From NCBI GenBank assembly GCA_946405115.1, contig CAMJGB010000074.1, positions 1 to 8,920 of the forward strand: DNA of 8,920 nucleotides. The letters are read 5' to 3'. Numbering within the stretch: the stretch's first letter is position 1; the number at the start of each line of letters is the position of its first letter. The DNA is from an uncultured Clostridia bacterium (GTDB lineage Bacteria > Bacillota > Clostridia > Saccharofermentanales > Saccharofermentanaceae). Both the position numbers and the translations under genes were made by a program. A model generated the notes under the pieces. The model saw only the letters and a list, made by a program, of their open reading frames with translations, had not been told where the DNA came from and searched no databases. Shown in pieces: positions 1 through 6,762 of this stretch.

Positions 1-1137
1 ACCTGTAGCGCATGAATATCTGATGTATGCGCCATTGTCCATCTTGGAATAGATGTCCTTAAGGATATCTACCGCTGAGAATACAGGATTACCTCTGTTA
101 GAGCTGTAGTAGGTATATACAACCTGTCCGTCCTCGTTGATAAGGACAGCCTTAGTTGTGGTAGAACCGGCATCAACACCGAGATACAATGCCCCCCTCT
201 CCTTGGAAAGGTCGTACATCTTTACCTTCGACTTCTCATGACGGTCGTAGAAAGCCTTCTTCTCACCCTCATCCTTGAACAAAGGAGCAATTCTGATGAT
301 ATCGGGAGTAAAGCCCTCTCTGTTCTTAAATCTCTCGATAAGCTCGGGAAGATGAACAGGCTTATCATCAGAACTTAATGCAGCACCTAATGCTACATAG
401 ATCTGAGCATCATCAGGCATCCAGAAGGAATCAACCTTGTCCTGTAAAGTTCTCTCGAAAGCATTGCGAAGCTCAGAGTTGAAGTACAAAGGACCGCCTA
501 AGAAAGCGACATGACCCTTGATAGGTCTTCCGCATGCAAGTCCTGCGATAGTCTGGTTAACAACAGACTGATAGATGGAAGCCGCAAGGTCTTCCTTAGC
601 AGCACCCTCGTTAATGAGAGGCTGAAGGTCACTCTTCGCGAATACGCCGCAGCGGCTCGCGATAGTATAAAGAGAACGGTAATCCTTCGCGAAGTTGTTA
701 AGACCGTCGGCATCAGTCTGAAGAAGTGATGCCATCTGGTCAATGAATGCACCTGTACCGCCGGCACAAGTACCGTTCATTCTCTGCTCGATTACAGGGT
801 GAAGATATGTGATCTTTGCATCTTCGCCGCCGAGCTCGATGATAACGTCTGTCTCAGGATGATACTTCTTGATGGCTTCAGTCTCTGCCATAACTTCCTG
901 AGTAAACTTAAGACCGAGCCAGTTAGCTACTGAAAGTCCGCCTGAACCCGTGATGGTAACGTAAGCCTCAAGGTTAGGGAACTTCTGATTAAGCTCTTCG
1001 AAAAGCTGATTAAGAAGACCTGCAACATCTGAATGATGACGTCTGTATTCTCTGTGTACGATCTCGTCACCATCAAGTAAGACGATCTTGATTGTTGTTG
1101 ATCCGATATCAAGTCCTAATCTGTAACGTATTTCCAT
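1..1137 (-). CDS. Acyl-CoA dehydratase activase, large two-domain type (N-terminal part, runs off the window)
   Basis: This is the first 379 codons of a BadF/BadG/BcrA/BcrD-family ATPase, open at the window edge. Members use ATP hydrolysis to push one electron from an iron-sulfur cluster into a 2-hydroxyacyl-CoA dehydratase, in the cytoplasm of anaerobes. Two ASKHA phosphate-1 motifs are visible: LGLDIGSTTIK at residues 7-17 and LGVDAGSTTTK at about 319-329. Two tandem activase domains are therefore present, as in the roughly 1400-residue fusions that continue into dehydratase-like domains. Other marks in domain 1 are GSGGLS (64-69), ELGGEDAKIT (101-110), NGTCAGGTGAFIDQMA (121-136) and CGVFAKSD (163-170). 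C124 matches a cluster-ligand position of small activators; the position of the other ligand appears to be Glu85. The ATG at 1137-1135 lies 4 nt after the stop of the upstream gene, so the two are probably co-transcribed and coupled; the nearest purine-rich site (CGGAA) is weak. The family is certain; the substrate is not. Confidence 0.93.
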   Translation of the reverse strand, partial: MEIRYRLGLDIGSTTIKIVLLDGDEIVHREYRRHHSDVAGLLNQLFEELNQKFPNLEAYVTITGSGGLSVANWLGLKFTQEVMAETEAIKKYHPETDVIIELGGEDAKITYLHPVIEQRMNGTCAGGTGAFIDQMASLLQTDADGLNNFAKDYRSLYTIASRCGVFAKSDLQPLINEGAAKEDLAASIYQSVVNQTIAGLACGRPIKGHVAFLGGPLYFNSELRNAFERTLQDKVDSFWMPDDAQIYVALGAALSSDDKPVHLPELIERFKNREGFTPDIIRIAPLFKDEGEKKAFYDRHEKSKVKMYDLSKERGALYLGVDAGSTTTKAVLINEDGQVVYTYYSSNRGNPVFSAVDILKDIYSKMDNGAYIRYSCATG

Positions 1138-1141
1138 TAAA

Positions 1142-1936
1142 TCAATTTCCGTCCTTATGTCTTATGTCTTCAAGTGGTGTGCCCTTGGGCTGGTTCTTAC
1201 TTGTCGTACTTCGGTTCGCCCGTTCTCCGAGTGATTTCTTAACTACTACATCGGGGACCGTCTGTTCATAGACACCGCTCTTATCCTTACGTTTGGAGAA
1301 CGGCCTCGTTCCGAATATCTTCATGGACATTTCCTTAAGTTCGCTCATCTTGTCCTTCTGTTCCTTACGAAGCGATTCTCTGAAGTCTCCGCCCTTAAGG
1401 ATCATCTTGAACTCATCAGTAAGCGATATCTGCAAAAGCTCATCGGGAACGCCTATTGAAAGATCAAAAGGCTTGCCGAACTTATCCTTGCTAACAAGAT
1501 TAAGCGCATCTATGCACTTAACAACATTCTGCTCAAACAACGCATAATCACAATCGATACCCAAAGACAAAGGCATTCCTGCAAAGTTCAGATTTACATA
1601 AGGAAGGCTTCGGGTGAAGATCAGGTGAAGTGTAATGAGCTTCATGTAAGACTCAAGATTAATACACTCCTGATCGCAGATGATTGCTCTGGAACCGTTG
1701 GCAGTAATAGTAGCTACGTCACTTCTCTCATCTTCGAAGCCGCAGGCCCAAAGATTATAAAGCTCCCTATAGACCTCATTCTTGAACTTCTCGAAGTCCT
1801 TGCAAAGGGGCGCTGCCATAACAGGTGTTCCGATATTGAAAATATACTGCATGTAAGAAACTTCCATGTACTGAGGCACACTGAAGTACTTGATGTAAGC
1901 AGCTATATCACGGGCGTTGTATATGTATTTAGTCAA
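1142..1936 (-). CDS. Uncharacterised 264-aa protein upstream of the activase
   Basis: I do not recognise this protein. It is mixed-composition and soluble-looking, with no signal peptide and no convincing membrane segment. Residues 1-180 look folded, with six cysteines (C45, C65, C87, C91, C129, C141), including a CDQEC pair at 87-91. Residues from about 185 are rich in Lys, Arg, Glu and Ser and are probably helical then disordered; the last 60 are basic. The start is a TTG directly after an in-frame TAA, so no upstream extension is possible. A GGAG site lies 10 nt before it. The next ATG (codon 24) has no ribosome site, so TTG is preferred. An extended -10 promoter sits about 40 bases upstream and a terminator precedes that, so this gene opens its own transcript. 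The stop is 4 nt from the activase ATG, implying a linked role, but function is unknown. That it is a real gene is well supported by promoter, ribosome site and tight spacing. Confidence 0.8.
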   Translation of the reverse strand: MTKYIYNARDIAAYIKYFSVPQYMEVSYMQYIFNIGTPVMAAPLCKDFEKFKNEVYRELYNLWACGFEDERSDVATITANGSRAIICDQECINLESYMKLITLHLIFTRSLPYVNLNFAGMPLSLGIDCDYALFEQNVVKCIDALNLVSKDKFGKPFDLSIGVPDELLQISLTDEFKMILKGGDFRESLRKEQKDKMSELKEMSMKIFGTRPFSKRKDKSGVYEQTVPDVVVKKSLGERANRSTTSKNQPKGTPLEDIRHKDGN

Positions 1937-1946
1937 TTAATACATT

Positions 1947-1950
1947 CTCC
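1947..1950 (-). promoter_or_regulatory. Ribosome binding site deciding a TTG start
   Basis: GGAG on the minus strand lies 10 nt upstream of the TTG at 1936-1934. It supports TTG as the true start of the 264-aa protein because the in-frame codon before it is TAA and the next in-frame ATG (1867-1865) has no purine-rich site. The spacing is slightly long. Confidence 0.55.
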
Positions 1951-1977
1951 ATTCCTAGACACAATAAATCAGGGTAA

Positions 1978-2006
1978 ATTATACCATAAAAACGGAGAGT
2001 ACCTAA
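1978..2006 (-). promoter_or_regulatory. Extended -10 promoter for the 264-aa protein and activase
   Basis: On the minus strand a perfect TATAAT (1983-1978) is preceded by TGG, giving the extended -10 form TGnTATAAT. A weak -35, TTAGGT (2006-2001), is 17 bp upstream. The expected start of transcription is near 1971, giving a leader of about 35 nt before the TTG codon. It lies immediately past the terminator at 2021-2047, as expected for a new transcription unit. Confidence 0.72.
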
Positions 2007-2010
2007 TAAT

Positions 2011-2047
2011 AATAAAATAAAGGACCGTCTTTATCCGAGACAGTCCT
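2011..2047 (-). terminator. Second intrinsic terminator (10-bp stem, U-rich tail)
   Basis: Arms 2021-2030 and 2038-2047 pair over 10 positions around a 7-nt loop. The single non-Watson-Crick position is a G-U wobble only if the minus strand is transcribed; on the plus strand it would be C-A. The minus-strand continuation is T-rich (TTATTTTATT, 2020-2011). It either backs up the terminator at 2136-2169 or ends a short RNA made between the two. Confidence 0.82.
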
Positions 2048-2086
2048 GACAAACTTAATACAACAGTTAAAACGATTAACTCTCTT
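2014..2086 (-). ncRNA. Possible small RNA between tandem terminators (speculative)
   Basis: Between the two terminators a promoter-like pair reads minus-strand: TTGATA (2119-2114), a 17-bp spacer and TAGCAT (2096-2091). Initiation near 2086 and termination after the hairpin at 2021-2047 would give an RNA of roughly 70 nt ending in a stem and U-tract. No convincing reading frame lies in it. The -10 matches consensus at only 4 of 6 positions and the region is AT-rich, so chance is a serious alternative, and the second hairpin may simply be a backup terminator. Confidence 0.2.
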
Positions 2087-2130
2087 TACTATGCTAAATT
2101 ACGAGTTTTACATTATCAAATGACAACCTA

Positions 2131-2169
2131 AATAAAATGCACAACCGGTTATATAACCGATTGTGCATT
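2131..2169 (-). terminator. Intrinsic terminator of the asd-to-glucosaminidase unit
   Basis: A near-perfect inverted repeat spans 2136-2169: two 17-nt arms that differ at one position, which is a G-U wobble on the minus strand. It begins 35 nt past the TGA of the glucosaminidase gene and is followed on the minus strand by TTTTATT. It is the natural end of the long minus-strand unit. The near-symmetry means a weak effect on the plus strand cannot be excluded, but no plus-strand gene approaches it. Confidence 0.88.
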
Positions 2170-2204
2170 ATGAACAATTACTATGTCGCCAGTATTACAG
2201 CTTA

Positions 2205-3932
2205 TCAGTAAGGACTGAATCCTGCGTTAGTACAAAGAGCCGAGAACTCATTGGACCTCGAGAATCCGTGGTAGACATCAAGTCTCGTGCTTCCGGTCGC
2301 AAGTTTATCGAGCCAGTAAGCAAGACCTTCCGCATCGCATTCTCGTCCGAGGAAAGCGTTGTACAGTATTCGTACATATTGCTCATCCGACAGATTCCTG
2401 TTTGTCATCTCCTGGCTGAATACGAAACCGTAAGCTACATCCTCACCTGTCATACCTTCCTGAGTGATCTTGTTGTACCAGTAGTTGATACCAACTGTAT
2501 CAGGATCTCTGTTAAGTGTAGATCTGTACATATAGATGAGGAATGTCTCGATTCCGTCTCTTCCAACCCATGTGCCTGTTGAAGGCGCAGCGATCTCATT
2601 AGGAGGAAGCTGTACTGCAGAAGAAGGCATGTTATCGAATACGGGGATTCTGAACACAATACCTGAATCATAAAGACCGGATCTGATATATGCTGTCTGC
2701 ATACGTGCTGCCTCAGTATAAACAGAAGCTGTAGCTGTCATGTACTGGTGATAACCCTTGTCGCGGGGTGAAGCCGGGTCAAAGTTAAATCGCATGAAAT
2801 AAAGTGTTCCCTGGCCTGCCCAGATGTAGTTATCTCTCATCCACATTGCTCCGCCTACGATAGCCTTTCCGGGGGTATCCCAGGGAATCAGGTATGTGGA
2901 ATTGAATGCGGGATCGCTTGTACCGTTCTGAGCGAAGTTAAGTCCGCCTACGGTAGCATCGATTACATTTGAATAAGCACCGATATTAAAGAGGTTGTAG
3001 TAACCTGTTGTACCTCTTGAAGAGTTACTTCCGCTCTTGCTGCACTCCTGGATACAGTGAGCTGCAAGGAAAATCGGGTTAATGTCTGCGATGTTTCCGG
3101 CATCTGCAAAAATGTCACAGTAGTTGATAACATCACCGTTCTGGTTAGGTGCAGATGTGTTAAGGAATGTACCGGGAAGAATTCCCTGAACATGAGATGA
3201 AGGAATGCTGTTGTCTGCTGTATAAGTAAGATCCAGGAACTGGAATACAGCTGTCTCATTAAGGCTGTTTCTGGGATCCATGTAGAAAGCTACGATCTCA
3301 GGAGAAGCATTAACCCATGTAGATGCATCAACTACAGTGTAAGTGTTTGTAGCAGCGTTGTAAGCATAATCTGCCTTGGACTTCCAAGAACCGTTGCTGC
3401 TGTTGCTGATCAAAGATCTGCCGGGTCTTGTCTCAACTGAAATAGCACTGTTCCAGTCATAACCTGTGTATACTGGTACGAACTGCCATGACGGATGCGC
3501 ATTATGCATATCACGAAGATAAGGCTTGTAGCTTTCAGGGAAGTTCGCGATAGCGGACTCGAAAGCAGCATCAGAAGGACCTGTAGCAGAAGGATCGAGT
3601 CTGATGTAATAAGCTGCTACATAACCAGACTTGGTCTCGCCGTTGGAAATATAGTTGATGCTGTACCATGTGGACAGATCTGAAGTATCCGTAGACGAAG
3701 CCAAAGTAGAGCCTGTAACCTGAATTCTCTGGTTAAGAGAAATGCTGCCTACATTTCTGGACTGGTTTGTAGGATACTCACGTACGTTAACTGCAGAGTT
3801 GCAGTTAATAACAGTAGCATTAGCAGCAATATCAGCCATTAATGTATTCGAAGCAATACCTGCATATACTCCGAAAGTCATGACAACAGTAAGTACTGCT
3901 GCTGCGATCTTATGAAGTAAATTTGTTCTCAT
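2205..3932 (-). CDS. Secreted SH3b / endo-beta-N-acetylglucosaminidase / DUF4214 cell-wall hydrolase
   Basis: A 575-aa exported protein. Residues 1-39 form a signal peptide: a basic start (R2, H7, K8), a hydrophobic core at about 9-27, and a likely cleavage after ANA at 37-39. Residues 40-113 form a bacterial SH3 domain (INCNSAVNVRE near 42-52, SGYVAAYYIRL at 102-112) that probably binds peptidoglycan. Residues about 128-430 match clostridial glucosaminidases: FPESYKPYLRDMHNAHPSWQ (131-150), NPIFLAAHCIQEC (285-297) with E296 as the likely catalytic acid, YYNLFNIGAYS (311-321), YLIPWDTPGKAIVGGAMW (347-364) and TLYFMRFNFDP (376-386). These cleave the glycan backbone of peptidoglycan. Residues about 458-575 carry DUF4214 repeats (YMYRSTLNRDPD at 467-478, AFLGRECDAEGLAYWLDKL at 526-544). 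GGGAG lies 7 nt before the ATG, and the gene starts 12 nt after prfB, so it is the last gene of that unit. The domain reading is firm; whether it acts in division, turnover or lysis is not shown. Confidence 0.92.
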   Translation of the reverse strand: MRTNLLHKIAAAVLTVVMTFGVYAGIASNTLMADIAANATVINCNSAVNVREYPTNQSRNVGSISLNQRIQVTGSTLASSTDTSDLSTWYSINYISNGETKSGYVAAYYIRLDPSATGPSDAAFESAIANFPESYKPYLRDMHNAHPSWQFVPVYTGYDWNSAISVETRPGRSLISNSSNGSWKSKADYAYNAATNTYTVVDASTWVNASPEIVAFYMDPRNSLNETAVFQFLDLTYTADNSIPSSHVQGILPGTFLNTSAPNQNGDVINYCDIFADAGNIADINPIFLAAHCIQECSKSGSNSSRGTTGYYNLFNIGAYSNVIDATVGGLNFAQNGTSDPAFNSTYLIPWDTPGKAIVGGAMWMRDNYIWAGQGTLYFMRFNFDPASPRDKGYHQYMTATASVYTEAARMQTAYIRSGLYDSGIVFRIPVFDNMPSSAVQLPPNEIAAPSTGTWVGRDGIETFLIYMYRSTLNRDPDTVGINYWYNKITQEGMTGEDVAYGFVFSQEMTNRNLSDEQYVRILYNAFLGRECDAEGLAYWLDKLATGSTRLDVYHGFSRSNEFSALCTNAGFSPY

Positions 3933-3944
3933 TGCTGTTCTCCC

Positions 3945-5054
3945 TTATTTTTCAATCTTCATTCCGGACAGGAATGCATTTATGAATCCGTCGATCTTGC
4001 CGTCCATGACAGCATCAACATCTACTTCCTCATAACCTGTTCTGGCATCCTTTACGAGAGTGTAAGGACAGAATACATAGGATCTTATCTGTGAACCCCA
4101 GGCGATCTCCTTCTGGTCTCCCTTGAGGTCTTCGATCTTCTCCATCTGAGCAGCTTCAGCCAAAGCGAAAAGTTTAGCCTTCAACATGTTCATGGCAGCT
4201 TCCATGTTCTGAACCTGGGATCTTTCTGCCTGACATGCAACTACGATACCTGTAGGATAGTGTGTAAGTCTTACGGCAGTATCAGTCTTATTGATGTGCT
4301 GACCACCCTTACCTGTAGCTCTGTACTTATCGACACGGAGATCCTTAGGATCGATCTTAATATCGATGTTTGTATCCATCTCAGGAATTACTTCGCATGA
4401 AGCAAATGAAGTATGGCGTCTTCCTGCAGCATCAAAAGGTGAGATTCTTACAAGTCTGTGTACGCCCAATTCGGATCTTAAGAAGCCGTAAGCATTCTCG
4501 CCTATAACCATGATGGAACAAGATTTAACGCCTGCTTCTTCACCTTCGAGATAATCCATAATCTTAACTTCATATCCCTTTGCTTCAGCCCATCTTGTGT
4601 ACATACGGTAAAGCATGCTTACCCAGTCCATGGCCTCAGTTCCGCCGGCACCTGCCTGCAGGGAAAGTACGGCATTGTTCTTGTCATAAGGACCTGTAAG
4701 AAGTGTCTCAAGACGCATCTTCTCAAAATCAGCCTTAAACTTATCAACACCGATCTGAAGTTCTTCGAGTGAGCTTAAGTCCTCTTCCTCATTCGCAAGC
4801 TCGCATAAAGCAAGAAGATCATCTCTGTCTGTAGAGAGCTTATTGTAGTTCTCTACCTTCTGCTGCATACGGCGAAGATCAGTCTGAAGCTTCTGAGCCT
4901 TAGCAACATCATTCCAGAAAGTGGGATCCTGAGTCATAGCCTCAAGCTCACTTATCTTTGTAGACAAAGAATCGATGTGAAGCGAATCCTTAAGATCTGC
5001 GATAGGTTCTTTGTATGACTCGAGTTCGAGTCTTACGTTATCAAATTCAAGCAT
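3945..5054 (-). CDS. prfB: Peptide chain release factor 2
   Basis: A 369-aa class I release factor that reads UGA and UAA in the ribosomal A site and triggers peptide release. The RF2 stop-codon-reading tripeptide SPF is at 205-207 in VHRLVRISPFDAAGRRHTSF (198-217). The peptidyl-transferase motif GGQ is at 250-252 within GKGGQHINKTDTAVRLTH. The N-terminal helical domain precedes these, and the length is normal for RF2. The reading frame is continuous. Where many bacteria carry the autoregulatory CTT-TGA-C frameshift after the first 20 or so codons, this gene reads GAT TCG CTT CAC ATC (Asp-Ser-Leu-His-Ile, residues 23-27), so self-regulation by frameshifting is absent. The ATG overlaps the aminotransferase stop as TAATG, with AAAGGG 9 nt upstream, which points to translational coupling. 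The cell-wall hydrolase gene follows after 12 nt. Confidence 0.97.
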   Translation of the reverse strand: MLEFDNVRLELESYKEPIADLKDSLHIDSLSTKISELEAMTQDPTFWNDVAKAQKLQTDLRRMQQKVENYNKLSTDRDDLLALCELANEEEDLSSLEELQIGVDKFKADFEKMRLETLLTGPYDKNNAVLSLQAGAGGTEAMDWVSMLYRMYTRWAEAKGYEVKIMDYLEGEEAGVKSCSIMVIGENAYGFLRSELGVHRLVRISPFDAAGRRHTSFASCEVIPEMDTNIDIKIDPKDLRVDKYRATGKGGQHINKTDTAVRLTHYPTGIVVACQAERSQVQNMEAAMNMLKAKLFALAEAAQMEKIEDLKGDQKEIAWGSQIRSYVFCPYTLVKDARTGYEEVDVDAVMDGKIDGFINAFLSGMKIEK

Positions 5055-6241
5055 TAACGATTACCCTTTCGTAAGTCTTCGGTAAATTCCGCGAGTCTTT
5101 CCATCGCGGTCTTAATGTTTTCCATTGAAGCCGCATAGCTAATGCGGACATGATTCTCACCACATTCTCCAAAAGCATTACCGGGTACGATGGCAACCTT
5201 CTTCTCCATAAGGAATCTCTCACAGAATTCCTCAGAAGAAAGACCTGTGCTTGCGATGGACGGGAATGCATAGAACGCACCTGACGGTGTGAAGCACTCA
5301 AGTCCTGCATCCTGCAAACCCTTGATAATGACTCTTCTTCTGTGGTTGTACTCATCTCTCATGGCAATAACGTCATCGTCGCAGTTCATTGCTGCCTCAA
5401 CAACAGCGAACTGAGCCATGGACGGAGCACTCATTATACAGTACTGATGAATCTTAGTCATCGGAGCGATGAGTTCCTTGGGTCCCAATACATAACCGAT
5501 TCTGAAACCTGTCATGGCATATGACTTGGAGAAACCGTTGATCATAACGACACGGTCCTTAAGTTCAGGGAATCTTGCAAGGGAGCTCGGCTCATCGCTT
5601 ACATAGTTAAGCTCACAGTAAAGCTCATCAGAGATAACGATGATCTCAGGATGCTTCATGAGAACATCTCTAATGGGCTTAAGATCCTCCATGGTCATTA
5701 CAGCACCTGTAGGATTTCCGGGATAACCCAGAATGAGATACTTTGTCTTATCAGTAATGGCAGCCTCAAGATCATCTGCCTTAAGCTTGAACTCATCTTC
5801 CTGACGTGTTGAGATGATCTTCGGAACACCGTGTGCAAACAATACAGTAGCCTTATAAGCTACGAAGCAAGGCTCAACGATGATAACCTCGTCACCGGGA
5901 TTAATGAGTGCTCTTGCTGCAAGGTCGAGTCCTTCAGAACCGCCTACAGTGATGAGACACTGACCGTTGTCATCATAATCGATGCCATAACGTCTCTTGA
6001 TGTAACCGACGATGGCCTTCTTAGCATTTGTATAACCTGCGTTAGGCGAATAGTGTGTATATCCGTCAACAAGTGAGTTAATACCAGCTTCTCTGATCGA
6101 CCAGGGAGTAACAAAATCGGGCTCACCGATTGAAAGGGAAATAACTCCCTTCATCTCACTAGCCAGATCGAAAAACTTACGAATAGCTGACGGAGGTACA
6201 CTTGCAACGCAAGATGATACTTTGGAATTAAGATCTATCAT
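5054..6241 (-). CDS. Class I/II PLP-dependent aminotransferase (PatA/AspC-like)
   Basis: A 395-aa fold-type I aminotransferase that moves an amino group between an amino acid and a 2-oxo acid in the cytoplasm. Recognisable elements are SLSIGEPDFVTPW (35-47), the YTHYSPNAGY region (61-70), VGGSEGLD (99-106), YPGNPTGA with PLP-contacting N176 (173-180), VISDELYCEL with D205 (202-211), GFSKSYAMTGFRIGY with the PLP lysine K239 (236-250), and HVRISYA with the substrate-carboxylate arginine R366 (364-370). The length is normal. The start ATG overlaps the stop of the Lrp-type regulator as ATGA, and its own stop overlaps prfB as TAATG, so it is tightly coupled on both sides. The adjacent amino-acid-responsive regulator probably controls it or senses its substrate. 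Substrate cannot be read from sequence: aspartate, alanine, an aromatic amino acid or an (acetyl-)diaminopimelate precursor are all possible for this subfamily. Confidence 0.93.
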   Translation of the reverse strand: MIDLNSKVSSCVASVPPSAIRKFFDLASEMKGVISLSIGEPDFVTPWSIREAGINSLVDGYTHYSPNAGYTNAKKAIVGYIKRRYGIDYDDNGQCLITVGGSEGLDLAARALINPGDEVIIVEPCFVAYKATVLFAHGVPKIISTRQEDEFKLKADDLEAAITDKTKYLILGYPGNPTGAVMTMEDLKPIRDVLMKHPEIIVISDELYCELNYVSDEPSSLARFPELKDRVVMINGFSKSYAMTGFRIGYVLGPKELIAPMTKIHQYCIMSAPSMAQFAVVEAAMNCDDDVIAMRDEYNHRRRVIIKGLQDAGLECFTPSGAFYAFPSIASTGLSSEEFCERFLMEKKVAIVPGNAFGECGENHVRISYAASMENIKTAMERLAEFTEDLRKGNR

Positions 6242-6726
6242 AAGACAATTGCCTGCCTGTCATCAGATGATTCGTCCTCGAAGAAGATGCCGTTAGACTT
6301 ATACTTCTTGAGGATGAAGTGAGTTGCTGTGGACAATACGCCCTCAGATGTTGCTACCTTGTTGTATACGAACTCAGCGATGTTCTTCATGCTGTCATCG
6401 TTGTAGATGAGAAGAAGATCAAAAGCTCCGGACATAAGATAGCAGTCTGTGACCTTGTCGTACTTGCTCAAAAGCTTCGCGATGTTATCGAATCCTCTGT
6501 CCCTTTGAGGTGTGATACGAACCTCGATGAGTGCAGTTACTTTCTCCGGGTATGTCTTAGCCCAGTTGATCTCAGCTGTGTAACCCAGAATGATCTTCTC
6601 ATCTTTAAGTCTTTCAATCTCAGCTTCAACCTCAGAGGCCTGTGCACCCAACTGAACTGCCAAATCCGCAGGAGCGATCCTGGGATCTTTCTCAATAAGC
6701 TTCAGTAATTCAATATCGTCAACCAT
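6238..6726 (-). CDS. Lrp/AsnC-family transcriptional regulator
   Basis: A 162-aa protein with a winged helix-turn-helix (about residues 3-50, DIELLKLIEKDPRIAPADLA onward, then the wing ending in ILGYTAEINW) and a C-terminal RAM/ligand-binding domain (about 62-142, including KVTALIEVRI at 62-71 and DCYLMSGAFDLLLIY at 94-108). Lrp/AsnC proteins assemble as dimers to octamers and switch amino-acid genes on binding an amino acid. The ATG at 6726 is chosen over the upstream in-frame GTG at 6756 because GGAGG lies 7 nt before it, while the longer form adds ten residues that precede the DNA-binding domain and overlap the ribosome site. Its stop overlaps the aminotransferase start (ATGA), a pairing often seen in Clostridia. 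The C-terminal 20 residues are acidic and lie beyond the family core. The direct target and ligand are not shown; the aminotransferase is the obvious candidate target. Confidence 0.93.
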   Translation of the reverse strand: MVDDIELLKLIEKDPRIAPADLAVQLGAQASEVEAEIERLKDEKIILGYTAEINWAKTYPEKVTALIEVRITPQRDRGFDNIAKLLSKYDKVTDCYLMSGAFDLLLIYNDDSMKNIAEFVYNKVATSEGVLSTATHFILKKYKSNGIFFEDESSDDRQAIVL

Positions 6727-6733
6727 AAAAAAG

Positions 6734-6738
6734 CCTCC
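6734..6738 (-). promoter_or_regulatory. Strong ribosome binding site fixing the regulator start
   Basis: GGAGG on the minus strand is separated by 7 nt (CTTTTTT) from the ATG at 6726-6724. It decides the start of the Lrp/AsnC-family gene against the GTG 30 nt upstream, which would place this site inside the coding sequence. Confidence 0.85.
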
Positions 6739-6762
6739 ATTTCTTGGCATAATCACTTGATA

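Noticed and set aside
1929..1952. Seven-codon frame (ATG at 1952) overlapping the TTG start, as a possible leader peptide
   Set aside because: The only purine-rich site is too close to its ATG, and no attenuator-like hairpins follow.
1625..2020. Plus-strand open frame of 131 codons
   Set aside because: It is antisense to the 264-aa gene and runs through that gene's promoter; composition is that of a shadow frame.
2068..2111. Weak inverted repeat around GTTTTA/TAAAAC between the terminators
   Set aside because: The stem is about six A/T-rich pairs with a long loop, expected by chance in such AT-rich sequence.
2163..2582. Plus-strand open frame of 139 codons starting within the terminator hairpin
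   Set aside because: It is antisense to the DUF4214 region, begins inside the stem of the terminator and has no plausible ribosome site.
6727..6756. Upstream GTG start extending the Lrp-type regulator by ten residues
   Set aside because: The extension contains the GGAGG ribosome site that serves the ATG at 6726, and lies outside the conserved domain.
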